The translations under genes were made by a program, and so were the position numbers. A DNA stretch of 64,000 bases from Roseibium polysiphoniae (GTDB lineage Bacteria; Pseudomonadota; Alphaproteobacteria; Rhizobiales; Stappiaceae), in NCBI RefSeq assembly GCF_014842925.1, contig NZ_JACYXJ010000006.1, forward strand, positions 434,001-498,000, written 5' to 3'. Numbering within the stretch: position 1 is the stretch's first letter; each line of letters begins with the position of its first letter. This document shows, in pieces, positions 15,899 to 24,664 of this stretch. The notes beneath the pieces were generated by a model that searched no databases, was not told where the DNA came from, and saw only the letters and a program-made list of their open reading frames with translations.

Positions 15899-16960
15899 TC
15901 AGGCGCGGATGGTCTTGCCATCCGCCGCAAAGAAGTGAAGCCGATCTTCATCGAAGTTCAAGCCAACGCGAGAGCCCTCGGCAATTTCATCGGCGCCATC
16001 GGTGCGTACGAGGATGGTATCAAGACCGTCGATCGAAACGTAAAGATAGGTGTCAGCGCCGAGATACTCAGCCACCTCTACGGTCCCCTGCGCGTGGCCT
16101 TGGCCTTCGGGCACGACCTTGATGTGCTCCGGGCGGATCCCGAGTTTCACCGGATCCGCACTCGCGGCGGCCTGAGGGTAGTGCCCGCCGCCGTGGCCAT
16201 CGAGATCAAACCTCTCTCCGGAGACCGAACAGGGCAGAACATTCATCTTGGGAGACCCGATGAACTGCGCGACGAAGAGATTGTCAGGACGTTCGTAAAG
16301 CTCTCGCGGGCTTCCAACCTGCTCGATTACACCGCCCTGGAGCACGACAATCTTGTCGGCCAAAGTCATGGCCTCGACCTGGTCATGGGTCACATAGATC
16401 ATCGTCGTGCCGAGCGCCTTGTGAAGCCGCGCGATCTCGAACCGCATTTCAACACGCAAAGCAGCGTCCAGATTGGACAATGGTTCGTCGAACAGGAAGG
16501 CCGACGGTTCGCGAACAATAGCCCTGCCGATGGCCACCCGCTGACGCTGTCCACCTGACAGCGCCTTGGGGCGCCGGTCCAGATAGTCATCCAGCTTCAG
16601 CACGTCAGCTGCCGCCGATACCTTCCGCTCAATCTCGGCCTTGGGTTCGCCGGCTGTCTTGAGGCCAAAGCCAACGTTTTCGCGCACGGTCATATGCGGA
16701 TAGAGCGCATAGGACTGGAACACCATGGACAGGCCACGGCCGGAGGGCGGCTCCGCAGTGACATCCTTGCCATCGATTTCGATGGCACCCCGGCTGGTCT
16801 CCTCAAGCCCCGAAATCAAACGCAGCAAGGTGGATTTTCCGCAGCCGGACGGCCCGACGAAGATCACGAACTCGCCGTCTTGGATTTCAAGGTCAATGCC
16901 CTTGATGACTTGAAGGTCACCAAACCATTTTTCTACGCGGTCGAGCCGTATTGCACCCAT
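15899..16960 (-). CDS. aglK: ABC transporter ATPase, MalK/AglK type
   Basis: 353 residues from ATG 16960 (AGGGGAAG upstream). Walker [11 protein letters not shown]-loop [11 protein letters not shown], signature [16 protein letters not shown], Walker [13 protein letters not shown] and switch His in VTHDQ. A C-terminal ~110-residue MalK-type OB/regulatory domain follows (KLGIRPEHI). It powers the AglEFG importer. It is last in the operon, 31 bp after the GH63-type gene. Confidence 0.93.
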   Translation of the reverse strand: MGAIRLDRVEKWFGDLQVIKGIDLEIQDGEFVIFVGPSGCGKSTLLRLISGLEETSRGAIEIDGKDVTAEPPSGRGLSMVFQSYALYPHMTVRENVGFGLKTAGEPKAEIERKVSAAADVLKLDDYLDRRPKALSGGQRQRVAIGRAIVREPSAFLFDEPLSNLDAALRVEMRFEIARLHKALGTTMIYVTHDQVEAMTLADKIVVLQGGVIEQVGSPRELYERPDNLFVAQFIGSPKMNVLPCSVSGERFDLDGHGGGHYPQAAASADPVKLGIRPEHIKVVPEGQGHAQGTVEVAEYLGADTYLYVSIDGLDTILVRTDGADEIAEGSRVGLNFDEDRLHFFAADGKTIRA

Positions 16961-16991
16961 TGTTCTTCCCCTGATCACCCACTACGGCGGC

Positions 16992-18281
16992 TTAAGCCGC
17001 CTTGTTCACCGCAAGGCTTGGCGTCGCCCAGGCAAGCCACACCGCAGCTGTCCAGGAGAACGAATTGCCCCCTGCGCCTGACCCATCCACAGGGCTGAAG
17101 TACTCGGCAAATCCGCTCCGCTCGACCAGCCTGACGGTGTCTTGCCGGATTTTCTCGGCACGCGCCACTTCGCCCGCTTCCGTCATGCCGCGTGCAGCAA
17201 GATAATTGACCACGGCCCAGATCGGTCCGCGCCAATAGCGCTTGTGCTCAAAGCCGGCATGGTCCGGATCATAGGACGGCAGCATGAAATCGACTTTCCC
17301 CGCAATCCGGTCGAAATGAGCATTCAGCGGTTCAATCACCTTTGGATCGGAGAGACCGGCGTAGGACGCCAGGAAGGACGCGCTTGATACGCCTGTTCCC
17401 AGGACGTCGGTCCGCAGATTGCGTGTGACATAGGCCTTGATCTCCGGATTCCAGAGACTGTCCATGCCGCGTTCCTGCTTCGCAATCCAACCCTCGATTT
17501 CCGCCTTGTCGTTCTGGAAGCCCAGTTTATCGGCCAAAACCAGAAGATCCCGGTTCGCACGCAACAGGATCATGGTGATCGCCGGATCGGCGACCAGGAA
17601 CGGGGTCTTCTCCACCACCTCGGCGGCGTCCCAACCGCAAGCCTTTCCGATCGCAAGGATCGCCATGTAGCGATCATAGTCTTTCTTGAGCGGACGCATG
17701 TCTGGATCAACGTGCGAAGTGTCCTTGCGCGTGTATTCCGGCACGCCTGTGGTGTCGACGTTCGACAGAGGTTCATCCCAGTCCGGCAGGTTGTCCCGGC
17801 CAGATTCCCAAGGATGAACGATGGCAACGGTACCATGTCCTTTTGGATCCCGGCACGTCGCCCACCAGCGGTGCCAAGCCATCAATTTCGGAAAGAGCGC
17901 CTTGGCACGGTCAGCGTTTTCGGGGGCAGACGACTGCTCGAAGAGATCACGCACCGCAGTTGCCGCAACTGGCGGCTGGGAGTGACCGGATGTCGGAAAG
18001 GGCTCTGACTTGGTGCCCCAGACACTTGGGCCCGGGAAGTAGCTTGGATCGTTTTTCCGGAAGAGTATGTGCGGCACCATGCCGTCATCCCACTGTCCCT
18101 CGAACAGGTTTTCTATTTCCTGCCAGGCGCGGTTAAGGTCGAAGGTCGCGAAGCCAATTGCTACGAAAACCGAGTCCCAGTTCCACTGGTATGGGTAAAG
18201 GCCCTTGGTCGGAATGGTGTAACCGCCAAGGTCGTTGTCCTTGAGGATCGTGTGTGCAAGTGCGTCGAGATCGGCACCCAT
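16992..18281 (-). CDS. GH63-type (alpha/alpha)6 glycosidase, glucosyl/mannosylglycerate hydrolase-like
   Basis: 429 residues from ATG 18281 (GGGAG 8 nt upstream). It is cytoplasmic with no signal peptide. Motifs LYPYQWNWDSVF, WDDGMVPHI, WESGRDNLPDWD (likely acid Asp), RGPIWAVVNYL and EYFSPVDGSGAGGNSFSWTAA match the GH63 branch that includes mannosylglycerate and glucosylglycerate hydrolases. It lies between the permease gene aglG and aglK, a position not seen in the described Sinorhizobium agl locus as I recall it. The context suggests the imported alpha-glucoside may be a glucosyl osmolyte; this is inference. Confidence 0.82.
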   Translation of the reverse strand: MGADLDALAHTILKDNDLGGYTIPTKGLYPYQWNWDSVFVAIGFATFDLNRAWQEIENLFEGQWDDGMVPHILFRKNDPSYFPGPSVWGTKSEPFPTSGHSQPPVAATAVRDLFEQSSAPENADRAKALFPKLMAWHRWWATCRDPKGHGTVAIVHPWESGRDNLPDWDEPLSNVDTTGVPEYTRKDTSHVDPDMRPLKKDYDRYMAILAIGKACGWDAAEVVEKTPFLVADPAITMILLRANRDLLVLADKLGFQNDKAEIEGWIAKQERGMDSLWNPEIKAYVTRNLRTDVLGTGVSSASFLASYAGLSDPKVIEPLNAHFDRIAGKVDFMLPSYDPDHAGFEHKRYWRGPIWAVVNYLAARGMTEAGEVARAEKIRQDTVRLVERSGFAEYFSPVDGSGAGGNSFSWTAAVWLAWATPSLAVNKAA

Positions 18282-18312
18282 GAGATAGTCTCCCAAAAGT
18301 ATGTTGTTCTTG

Positions 18313-19539
18313 TCAGCCCTTGACGCTGCCAGCCGTCAGCCCTTGAACGAGAAAACGCTCGAACCAGAGGAAGATGCCAAGCACGGGCACCGTTGCGATC
18401 ACTGCGCCGGCCATCAGATGCTGGCGCGGTACTTCGGAGGAATTGAGCGCAACGACACCGCGCGACAAGGTGAAGATGTCGGGGTCATCGAGGAACATGA
18501 ACGCGAACAGGAACTCGTTCCAGGCGATCATGAAAACGTAGAGGGATACAGACGCGAGGGCCGGCAACGAGAGCGGTAAGGTGATTTTCAAGATCACGCC
18601 GATGCGGCTTAGGCCATCCATCAGGCCCGCCTCTTCAAGCTCGGCGGGCAGGCCTCGGAAGTAGCCCTGGAGCATATAGAGCGCCACAGGGATGGTGGTG
18701 GCGGGATAGACGATCAGCAGTCCGGTCAGACTGTTGCGCAGGCCCAGCTGCGAGAACACCGCATAGAGCGGGATTACAAGCACGATCGCCGGCACCATGT
18801 AAATCAGAAGCACCGAGCGCGACAGCAGGGCCCGGCCTGGAAAACGAAGACGCGAGACTGCATAGGCGCCCGGAACCGAGAACAGCAAGGTCAGGATGAC
18901 GGTGGCGACAGACACAACTGCCGAGACCATCAGGTAGGTGCCGAAATTGTACTTGGTGAAGAGCTCCACATAGGACCTGAACAGCGAGGTCACGCCCTGC
19001 GAGAGATCGATCGAGAGATCCAGCGGGTTGGCGAGCAGCTGCTGCTGGCTCTTCAGAGAGGTCATCACCATGACGTAGAACGGCAGGGCGACGAGGATCG
19101 TGAAGACGACGAACCCAAGTCCCTTGAGCACGCGAATATAAACGACCTCACGGTCATACCGTGACATGGCCTTGAGTGGAACGCCTTTGAGGCAAATGGC
19201 GTTGGCAAAGCCAAGCGCGCCCAGGAAGACGAATATCCCAACCCCTTGCCAAAGCGGCACGACATCAAGAGGCAGGGCGAAAGGCGCTGCGAGACTGAAG
19301 GCCGTGACCACGACAAAGGCAATCAATGCCGCTCCGACATGGGCGTTCAGATCGCGTCGGGCACTGCCGCGCCAGACCAGAACAAAGCCATGCAGTGCGC
19401 CGGCGAGCGCGGCGGCGCCAACTTGAGGCACGGCAACCTCGCCGGTCACAAGCGTCAGGGTCACTCCAGTGACCAACATGACGACAGTGCCCCAGATGGC
19501 CCCGCAGACAAGCGCGATGAGAGAACCGGTGTAGGCCAT
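18313..19539 (-). CDS. aglG: ABC sugar permease, AglG type with N-terminal membrane extension
   Basis: 408 residues from ATG 19539, which overlaps the aglF stop (TGATG); a GTG at 19542 is an alternative. The C-terminal ~280 residues are a standard MalG-type permease with the EAA loop EEAGLMDGLSRIGVILKITLPLSLPAL region facing AglK. The first ~130 residues add about four extra transmembrane helices that ordinary MalG-like subunits lack. It forms the inner-membrane channel with AglF. The role of the extension is unknown. Confidence 0.9.
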   Translation of the reverse strand: MAYTGSLIALVCGAIWGTVVMLVTGVTLTLVTGEVAVPQVGAAALAGALHGFVLVWRGSARRDLNAHVGAALIAFVVVTAFSLAAPFALPLDVVPLWQGVGIFVFLGALGFANAICLKGVPLKAMSRYDREVVYIRVLKGLGFVVFTILVALPFYVMVMTSLKSQQQLLANPLDLSIDLSQGVTSLFRSYVELFTKYNFGTYLMVSAVVSVATVILTLLFSVPGAYAVSRLRFPGRALLSRSVLLIYMVPAIVLVIPLYAVFSQLGLRNSLTGLLIVYPATTIPVALYMLQGYFRGLPAELEEAGLMDGLSRIGVILKITLPLSLPALASVSLYVFMIAWNEFLFAFMFLDDPDIFTLSRGVVALNSSEVPRQHLMAGAVIATVPVLGIFLWFERFLVQGLTAGSVKG

Positions 19540-20849
19540 CACAGCCCCTCCTCTTTCGGCGAGAAATGCAGGAACAGCGTGGCGAATGTCACGAGAACGA
19601 CAAAGACAACAACAGCGACCGCAGCACCGGCACCAAGGTTCGATAGCGCAAAGCCCTGCTCATAGACATCGACCGTCAGGGTACGGGTTCCGGCATTCCC
19701 GCCTGTGAGCAGGAAGATGTCGTCGAACTTGTTGAAGGTCCAGATGAAGCGCAACAGGAACAGGACAGACAGAATGCCCAAGAGCTGCGGCAGCGAGATA
19801 TACCAGAACTGCTGCATTGGCGTGGCGCCGTCCATCTCGGCCGCCTCATACATATCGGTGTTGATCGACTGCATGCGTGCAAGAATAAACATGAAAGACA
19901 GCGGGAAATACCGCCAGGCCTCAAACGCAATGACGGTTGTCAGCGCCAGCGGAAACTCTAGCGGCAGCCCAAAGACAGAGAATTCGATTGCCCGCTGACC
20001 AAAGAAATTAATCGGGGCATCGACGACACCCATCTTGGTCAGAAGCGCATTCAATGTGCCAGAGAATGGATCGAAGAGAACCACCCAAGTGAAGGCCACC
20101 GCAATCACAGGCGATACGTAAGGAAAGAGAAACAGTCCGCGTAAAAAGCCGCGCCCCTTGAAGGACGTGTTCAGCAGCTGGGCTGCGAACAATCCGAGCA
20201 CCAATGCGCCGACTGTACCGAAGATGGTGTAGTAGAAGGTGACGCGCAGGACGCCCCAGAACTCGTCTCCATCAAACACCTTGCGGAAGTTCTCGAAGGT
20301 GAACTCGAAGTTCGTCAGGATATTGTCGGCGTCTCCGGCGACCTCCGGCTCGGTCTCTCTTCCAGGACGCTCAAGCGCCAGGAACGGTGCATCAGCTGTG
20401 CCTTCGAGCCTTAACCTTTCGCGCCACTTGGCCGGCACATCGCCAAAAGCGCAGGTCAGCTGCCGGCCATTGATCGTGCAGGCTTCGGGAGTTGAACCAA
20501 GCGTAAATCCGTCCGGCAAACTGTCCTTCAGAACAACGTTCCGAATTTCCTTGTCCTGGGAAGAATTGCGAAGCCGGTATTCAAGGGTGACGGCATCGCC
20601 AGCTGCCTGCGGTTTTCCGCGGACACGCTCATTCACCAGGACAGAGGGTGGCCGCAGGTCCGCAAGACCAACCGGCTTGACGCTGATCCAGAAGTTGGCA
20701 AGCAGCGGCCCCATCACGATCAAAAGGATGATCAGGAAGGTCGGCGCCAACATCAGGAAGGCAAGCCTCGCCTCCCGCCTCTGCATCGGCCCAATACCTT
20801 TCGGCGGAACAGCAGATCGGCCTTCAGCCATATTTTCCACGGCAGTCAT
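19539..20849 (-). CDS. aglF: ABC sugar permease, AglF type with large extracytoplasmic insert
   Basis: 436 residues from ATG 20849. TM1 is at ~25-50. A ~125-residue insert at about 60-185 follows, containing a DUF11-like beta-sandwich (VTLEYRLRN, VVLKDSLPDGFT, CTINGRQLTCAFGDV). After that come the five remaining MalF-type helices and the EAA loop EAAEMDGATPMQQFWYISLP. The insert sits where E. coli MalF has its P2 loop, which caps the binding protein, so it may do the same for AglE. The operon is aglR-E-F-G-GH63-K. Confidence 0.9.
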   Translation of the reverse strand: MTAVENMAEGRSAVPPKGIGPMQRREARLAFLMLAPTFLIILLIVMGPLLANFWISVKPVGLADLRPPSVLVNERVRGKPQAAGDAVTLEYRLRNSSQDKEIRNVVLKDSLPDGFTLGSTPEACTINGRQLTCAFGDVPAKWRERLRLEGTADAPFLALERPGRETEPEVAGDADNILTNFEFTFENFRKVFDGDEFWGVLRVTFYYTIFGTVGALVLGLFAAQLLNTSFKGRGFLRGLFLFPYVSPVIAVAFTWVVLFDPFSGTLNALLTKMGVVDAPINFFGQRAIEFSVFGLPLEFPLALTTVIAFEAWRYFPLSFMFILARMQSINTDMYEAAEMDGATPMQQFWYISLPQLLGILSVLFLLRFIWTFNKFDDIFLLTGGNAGTRTLTVDVYEQGFALSNLGAGAAVAVVVFVVLVTFATLFLHFSPKEEGL

Positions 20850-20928
20850 ATCCGGCACCTGGGCTCGAATTTAGTGAGGGACCGGAAGGCAAGGTTGCCG
20901 CCTTCCGGTTTGGATCGTCTCTGACGCG

Positions 20929-22278
20929 TTACTGGACCTTGGCCAGCTCGGCGTTCATCTTGGCCACCGTTTCTGCAGCATCGCGCTCATCATCGATGAA
21001 CTCGCGTACATAGCGGTTGATCACCTGGCTGTTGATGATCTTGGACGCCAGCGAGAGCTGACCTTCCGTCACACCCCAACGGCTTGCCGTGTCGAGACCG
21101 CCGACGATGCGCTCAATTGTGGCTTCGTCGTAGAGTTCGGTCAGCGGTGCCTTGCGGTCGACGCCAACCGGCAGTTTCGCCCAGCCCATGGTGAACTTTT
21201 CGGGGTTTTCTCCATCGCCACGACGGATTGGGAACTTGCCTTCCGGCGCAATGGAGAGGGTCGACAGGTAACCTTCGTCCATGGAGAACTTGACGAACTC
21301 AATCGCCGCATCCGTGTCCGCGTCGTTGGTGATGCCGAAGTACCGAACATCGCCCCAGGCCGCGCCATCCGGATTGGACGGGCCGGACAGGGTCGTCACG
21401 ATGCCGGTCATGGACGCAAGCGCTTTCGAAGTCGGATCATCGTTGATGGTCGGCGGGGCACTGTCGCGCAGGCCAGCCAGCTCATCGAGAATGAACGGCG
21501 ACCAGATGATCATCGCAGCCTTGCCGGCAAAATAAAGTTCGCGGGACTGCTTCCAGTACAGATCACCAGCCGGCGATGCCTTTGAGATGGCCTTGTAGAA
21601 CTCCAGCGCTTCAATGGTCTTTTTCTCATCAAGAGCCTTGAAGCCATTGTCGTCGACAGGGGTCACGCCGTTTGCAAGAAGAACATGCTCCAGAACCTGG
21701 CTCATGAAGTTCTCGTCGATTTTCGTCGCTGCGACAAAACCGAACATTTCAGGCGGATTGTGGAGCTTCTCGACTGCTTTCAGGATCGCATCATAGGTGG
21801 TCGGAGCTTCCAGACCGTTCGCCTCAAAGAGGTCCTTGCGGTAGACGACCATCTGGGTCCAGCCATCTACAGGCACCGAAGCATATCCGTCTTCGTAGGA
21901 CGCCATGCCGAGAGCGCCGGATGCGAATGTTTCTGCATCGAGAGCATCGACAACCTCAGTTGCCGTTTCCGTATCCAGGATGCCGGCCTCCGCCCAGGGC
22001 AGAGCATACTGCAGCGGATGATAGATCACGTCAGGCAGGTCACCAGCCGCGAAAGCCGCGGTTGCACGGGTTCCCAGATCCTTTTCCGTCACTGGAATGA
22101 CGGTCACTTCGATACCGGTCTTGGCCTTGAAGGCCGCAGCCATTTCTTCCTGTTTCGCCAGGCGCTCGGGCTGCTCTTCTGTCGTCCAGAAACGCAGGCC
22201 TTCGGCATTGGCACCCGCCACACCGGCGGCGAAAACGCCAGCCAAAGTCGTGGCTAAAAGAAACTTCCTCCCAAACAT
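20929..22278 (-). CDS. aglE: Periplasmic alpha-glucoside-binding protein
   Basis: 449 residues from ATG 22278 with AAGGAGA upstream. A signal peptide (MFGRKFLLATTLAGVFAAG, cleaved near GANA) exports it. It has the extracellular solute-binding family 1 fold: EQPERLAKQEEMAAAFKAKT at the N-terminus and DLPDVIYHP. It delivers the glycoside to AglFG. It lies 35 bp after the regulator gene and 79 bp before aglF. Confidence 0.9.
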   Translation of the reverse strand: MFGRKFLLATTLAGVFAAGVAGANAEGLRFWTTEEQPERLAKQEEMAAAFKAKTGIEVTVIPVTEKDLGTRATAAFAAGDLPDVIYHPLQYALPWAEAGILDTETATEVVDALDAETFASGALGMASYEDGYASVPVDGWTQMVVYRKDLFEANGLEAPTTYDAILKAVEKLHNPPEMFGFVAATKIDENFMSQVLEHVLLANGVTPVDDNGFKALDEKKTIEALEFYKAISKASPAGDLYWKQSRELYFAGKAAMIIWSPFILDELAGLRDSAPPTINDDPTSKALASMTGIVTTLSGPSNPDGAAWGDVRYFGITNDADTDAAIEFVKFSMDEGYLSTLSIAPEGKFPIRRGDGENPEKFTMGWAKLPVGVDRKAPLTELYDEATIERIVGGLDTASRWGVTEGQLSLASKIINSQVINRYVREFIDDERDAAETVAKMNAELAKVQ

Positions 22279-22313
22279 CGTACTCTCCTTTTGTGTACGA
22301 ACACTCGTCAAAG

Positions 22314-23387
22314 TCACACAGAGCGCCGGAGAACTTGGGCAAGTTCTTCCGGCGTTTTCGCAGGCGGACCATCCGACGCCCGTCGGATCAATTCGGCCTG
22401 AGCCAGTTTCTGCCGCTGGGCAGGTTCCGTTCCCTCGATCAGATCGATCAACATGCGCGCGATTTGGCCGCCTGCAGATTGAGCCGACTGGGAAAATGTC
22501 GTCAGTGGGGGATCCACATAAGCGCCGACCGGCAGGCCGTCGTAGCCAATGATGGTCACGTCTTCACCGACCCGCAGTCCAAGGTCCCGGCACAGGCGCA
22601 TGGCGCCAATCGCCAGTGCGTCGGTTACACAGAACAAAGCGGTTGGCGGCATGTGCAGGCCAAGAAGGCGCCTTGCGCCTTCAACGCCGCCCACTTCAGT
22701 GAGGGGCTCTTCCACCTCAAGCGCCGGATCTACCTCGAGCCCGCACAGCTCAAGACCACGCCGATAACCCGCACGGCGTTGACAAGCGAAATTCAGGTCG
22801 CGAGGACCGCCGACAAGACCGATGCGCCGATGACCGAGGGCCGCGATATGCTTGACACCGGACACAAAGGTGTCCTCGTTGTCGATGTCGTACCAGGCAA
22901 AGGTACGCGGGTCGGATGTCCTGCCGTGGGCAACAAAAGGAAAGCGTCTTGCCTGCAGAAATTCGATCCGTGGATCATTCACCTCGGTCCGGGTGAGGAT
23001 GAACCCGTCGACCTTGCGCCTAGCAATCAGTCTTTCGTGGGTTTCCAGCATATGGCGGCCGGAGTGTGCGGTGGTGACAAGAAGATCTCGATCCAGGTCA
23101 TCGAGCGCCCGGGCGATACCGTCGATAAACTCGGAGAGAAACGGGTCGGCACCACGACCCCGGCCAACCGGCATGACGATTCCGAGGGTATCCAGCCGGC
23201 CCCGCTTCAGGCTCCTGGCCGTTGACGACGGCTGATAGCCAAGGTCCTTGACCGCCTTAAGGATGCGCTCGCGCGTTTCACTGGAGATGTCCGTGTAATT
23301 GTTGAGAACACGCGAGACCGTGCCCTTGGCGACACCCACATGACGCGCCACATCCTCAATCGTTACGGATCCCCGGGAACCGGTCAT
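22314..23387 (-). CDS. LacI-family repressor of the agl operon (AglR-like)
   Basis: 357 residues from ATG 23387 (GGGAGATGAG upstream); the upstream in-frame extension is not family-like. The N-terminal HTH reads VTIEDVARHVGVAKGTVSRVLNN with hinge YQPSSTARSLKRGR. A periplasmic-binding-protein-like effector domain follows. It is first in the agl operon and so probably autoregulated. Two tandem operator-like palindromes upstream (23521-23534, 23543-23556) and matching elements before aglA support control of both transcripts. Confidence 0.9.
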   Translation of the reverse strand: MTGSRGSVTIEDVARHVGVAKGTVSRVLNNYTDISSETRERILKAVKDLGYQPSSTARSLKRGRLDTLGIVMPVGRGRGADPFLSEFIDGIARALDDLDRDLLVTTAHSGRHMLETHERLIARRKVDGFILTRTEVNDPRIEFLQARRFPFVAHGRTSDPRTFAWYDIDNEDTFVSGVKHIAALGHRRIGLVGGPRDLNFACQRRAGYRRGLELCGLEVDPALEVEEPLTEVGGVEGARRLLGLHMPPTALFCVTDALAIGAMRLCRDLGLRVGEDVTIIGYDGLPVGAYVDPPLTTFSQSAQSAGGQIARMLIDLIEGTEPAQRQKLAQAELIRRASDGPPAKTPEELAQVLRRSV

Positions 23388-23848
23388 CTCATCTCCCAAT
23401 TCACTCCCGTTCGCACCGCTTGATCGAGAGTTCCTTGCGGAACCCTTGCAGCCGACCAAACAGCATCCTGGCGGCATCTTTGCCGACCCGGGAGCTTTGT
23501 CTTTCTTGACCAAAACGTGACAAAAACGGTTTTGGTTGTCAACAAAATCGGTTTTGGCGCTGCACAAACGCATCTTTTGCATCGCACTCCATTTCCAGAA
23601 TTTCTGATTACCGTAACGTTAGACGATCGCAAAGCAATGGCATCTCAAATCCTCGCAGCTTGATCCTGACTGGTCGGCAGGCACGCCGGTTCGGCAGAAA
23701 GACCAGCGGTCCTTTCCGTAAGCCAGAAAATCTGTGCCCCGCTGAATGCCGACAAACATCTAAAAATAGAAAACCAAACCTGATAGAAGGCAGTTTCAAG
23801 AAACGTCGCCGCCAGTTCTTCGCCCGCCCCAATTGCCGAGCCTCTCCC
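23388..23848. other. Divergent intergenic region of aglR and a glycosyltransferase
   Basis: 461 bp without a convincing gene. It contains the agl operator cluster (23510-23556) and presumably both promoters. The part from 23650 to 23848 is an open plus-strand extension of the glycosyltransferase frame, but without recognisable sequence. Confidence 0.65.
23510..23556. promoter_or_regulatory. Tandem LacI-type operators upstream of the agl operon
   Basis: CCAAAACGTGA at 23510-23520, then two near-identical palindromes CAAAAACGGTTTTG (23521-23534) and CAAAATCGGTTTTG (23543-23556). The palindromes are 22 bp apart, two helical turns. CG-centred palindromes of this kind are typical LacI-family operators. 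The first element recurs inverted before aglA. Confidence 0.65.
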
Positions 23849-24640
23849 ATGACAAGACACCTGCCGATCTCGGTATTTATCATTGCCAAGGACGAAGCCG
23901 ACCGGATCGGACGAACAATCAAGAGCGTCCGGGATTGGGTCGATGAGGTTATCGTCATCGACAGCGGCTCCAGCGATGGAACGGTGCCTGTCGCGGAGCA
24001 ACTAGGCGCGCGGGTTCTCGAGAATGCCTGGCCCGGTTACGGCCCCCAAAAGCGTTTTGGGGAAGACCAATGCCGGAATGACTGGCTTTTGAATCTCGAT
24101 GCGGACGAGGAAGTGACCTCAGAGCTCGCCGATGAACTTCACCGCATGTTTGCAGACGGCAGCTATCTGTCCGCCGACGGCTGGCGGATCATGATCCGCG
24201 ATATCTATGCACATGAGGATCGCCCAGCGCCCTGGGCATACGGCTACGACCAGATCCGGCTCTACGACCGCCGCAAGGGACGTTTCTCGACCTCAACCGT
24301 GCATGACACGGTCCGCCCCGAGCCTGACGCTGTCATCAAGTCGATGAAGTGTATCATCTCGCACCGCTCAATACGTTCTCTGGATTTTCAGGTCGGCAAA
24401 TACAATCGGTATTCCAACATGCAGGTTGCCGACCTGCAGGCCCGTGGCAGAAAACTGCCGAAACGGCGGCTTCTAACGGAATTCCCCGCGGCATTTTTGA
24501 AGGCCTACTTCATCCGCCGCTACAGGCGTTATGGCTGGTGGGGCCTGATCCTTTCGATCAACTATGCCCATGCACGTTTTCTACGCGTGGCAAAAGCTTA
24601 TGAGGCGGAGTTGCTCAACAAGGACGAGCCACAACCATAG
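23849..24640 (+). CDS. Family 2 glycosyltransferase (LPS core, WaaE/KdtX-like)
   Basis: 263 residues from ATG 23849. The GT-A fold starts ISVFIIAKDEADRIGRTI, followed by VIDSGSSDGT and the metal-binding NLDADEEV (DxD). The basic, aromatic C-terminal part (RRYRRYGWWGL) suggests membrane contact. Relatives add a hexose to the lipopolysaccharide inner core. It stands alone, convergent with the pseudo-receiver gene, so the acceptor is not shown by context. Confidence 0.87.
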   Translation: MTRHLPISVFIIAKDEADRIGRTIKSVRDWVDEVIVIDSGSSDGTVPVAEQLGARVLENAWPGYGPQKRFGEDQCRNDWLLNLDADEEVTSELADELHRMFADGSYLSADGWRIMIRDIYAHEDRPAPWAYGYDQIRLYDRRKGRFSTSTVHDTVRPEPDAVIKSMKCIISHRSIRSLDFQVGKYNRYSNMQVADLQARGRKLPKRRLLTEFPAAFLKAYFIRRYRRYGWWGLILSINYAHARFLRVAKAYEAELLNKDEPQP

Positions 24641-24664
24641 CCGAGGCTCGCGCAGACAGAACCT

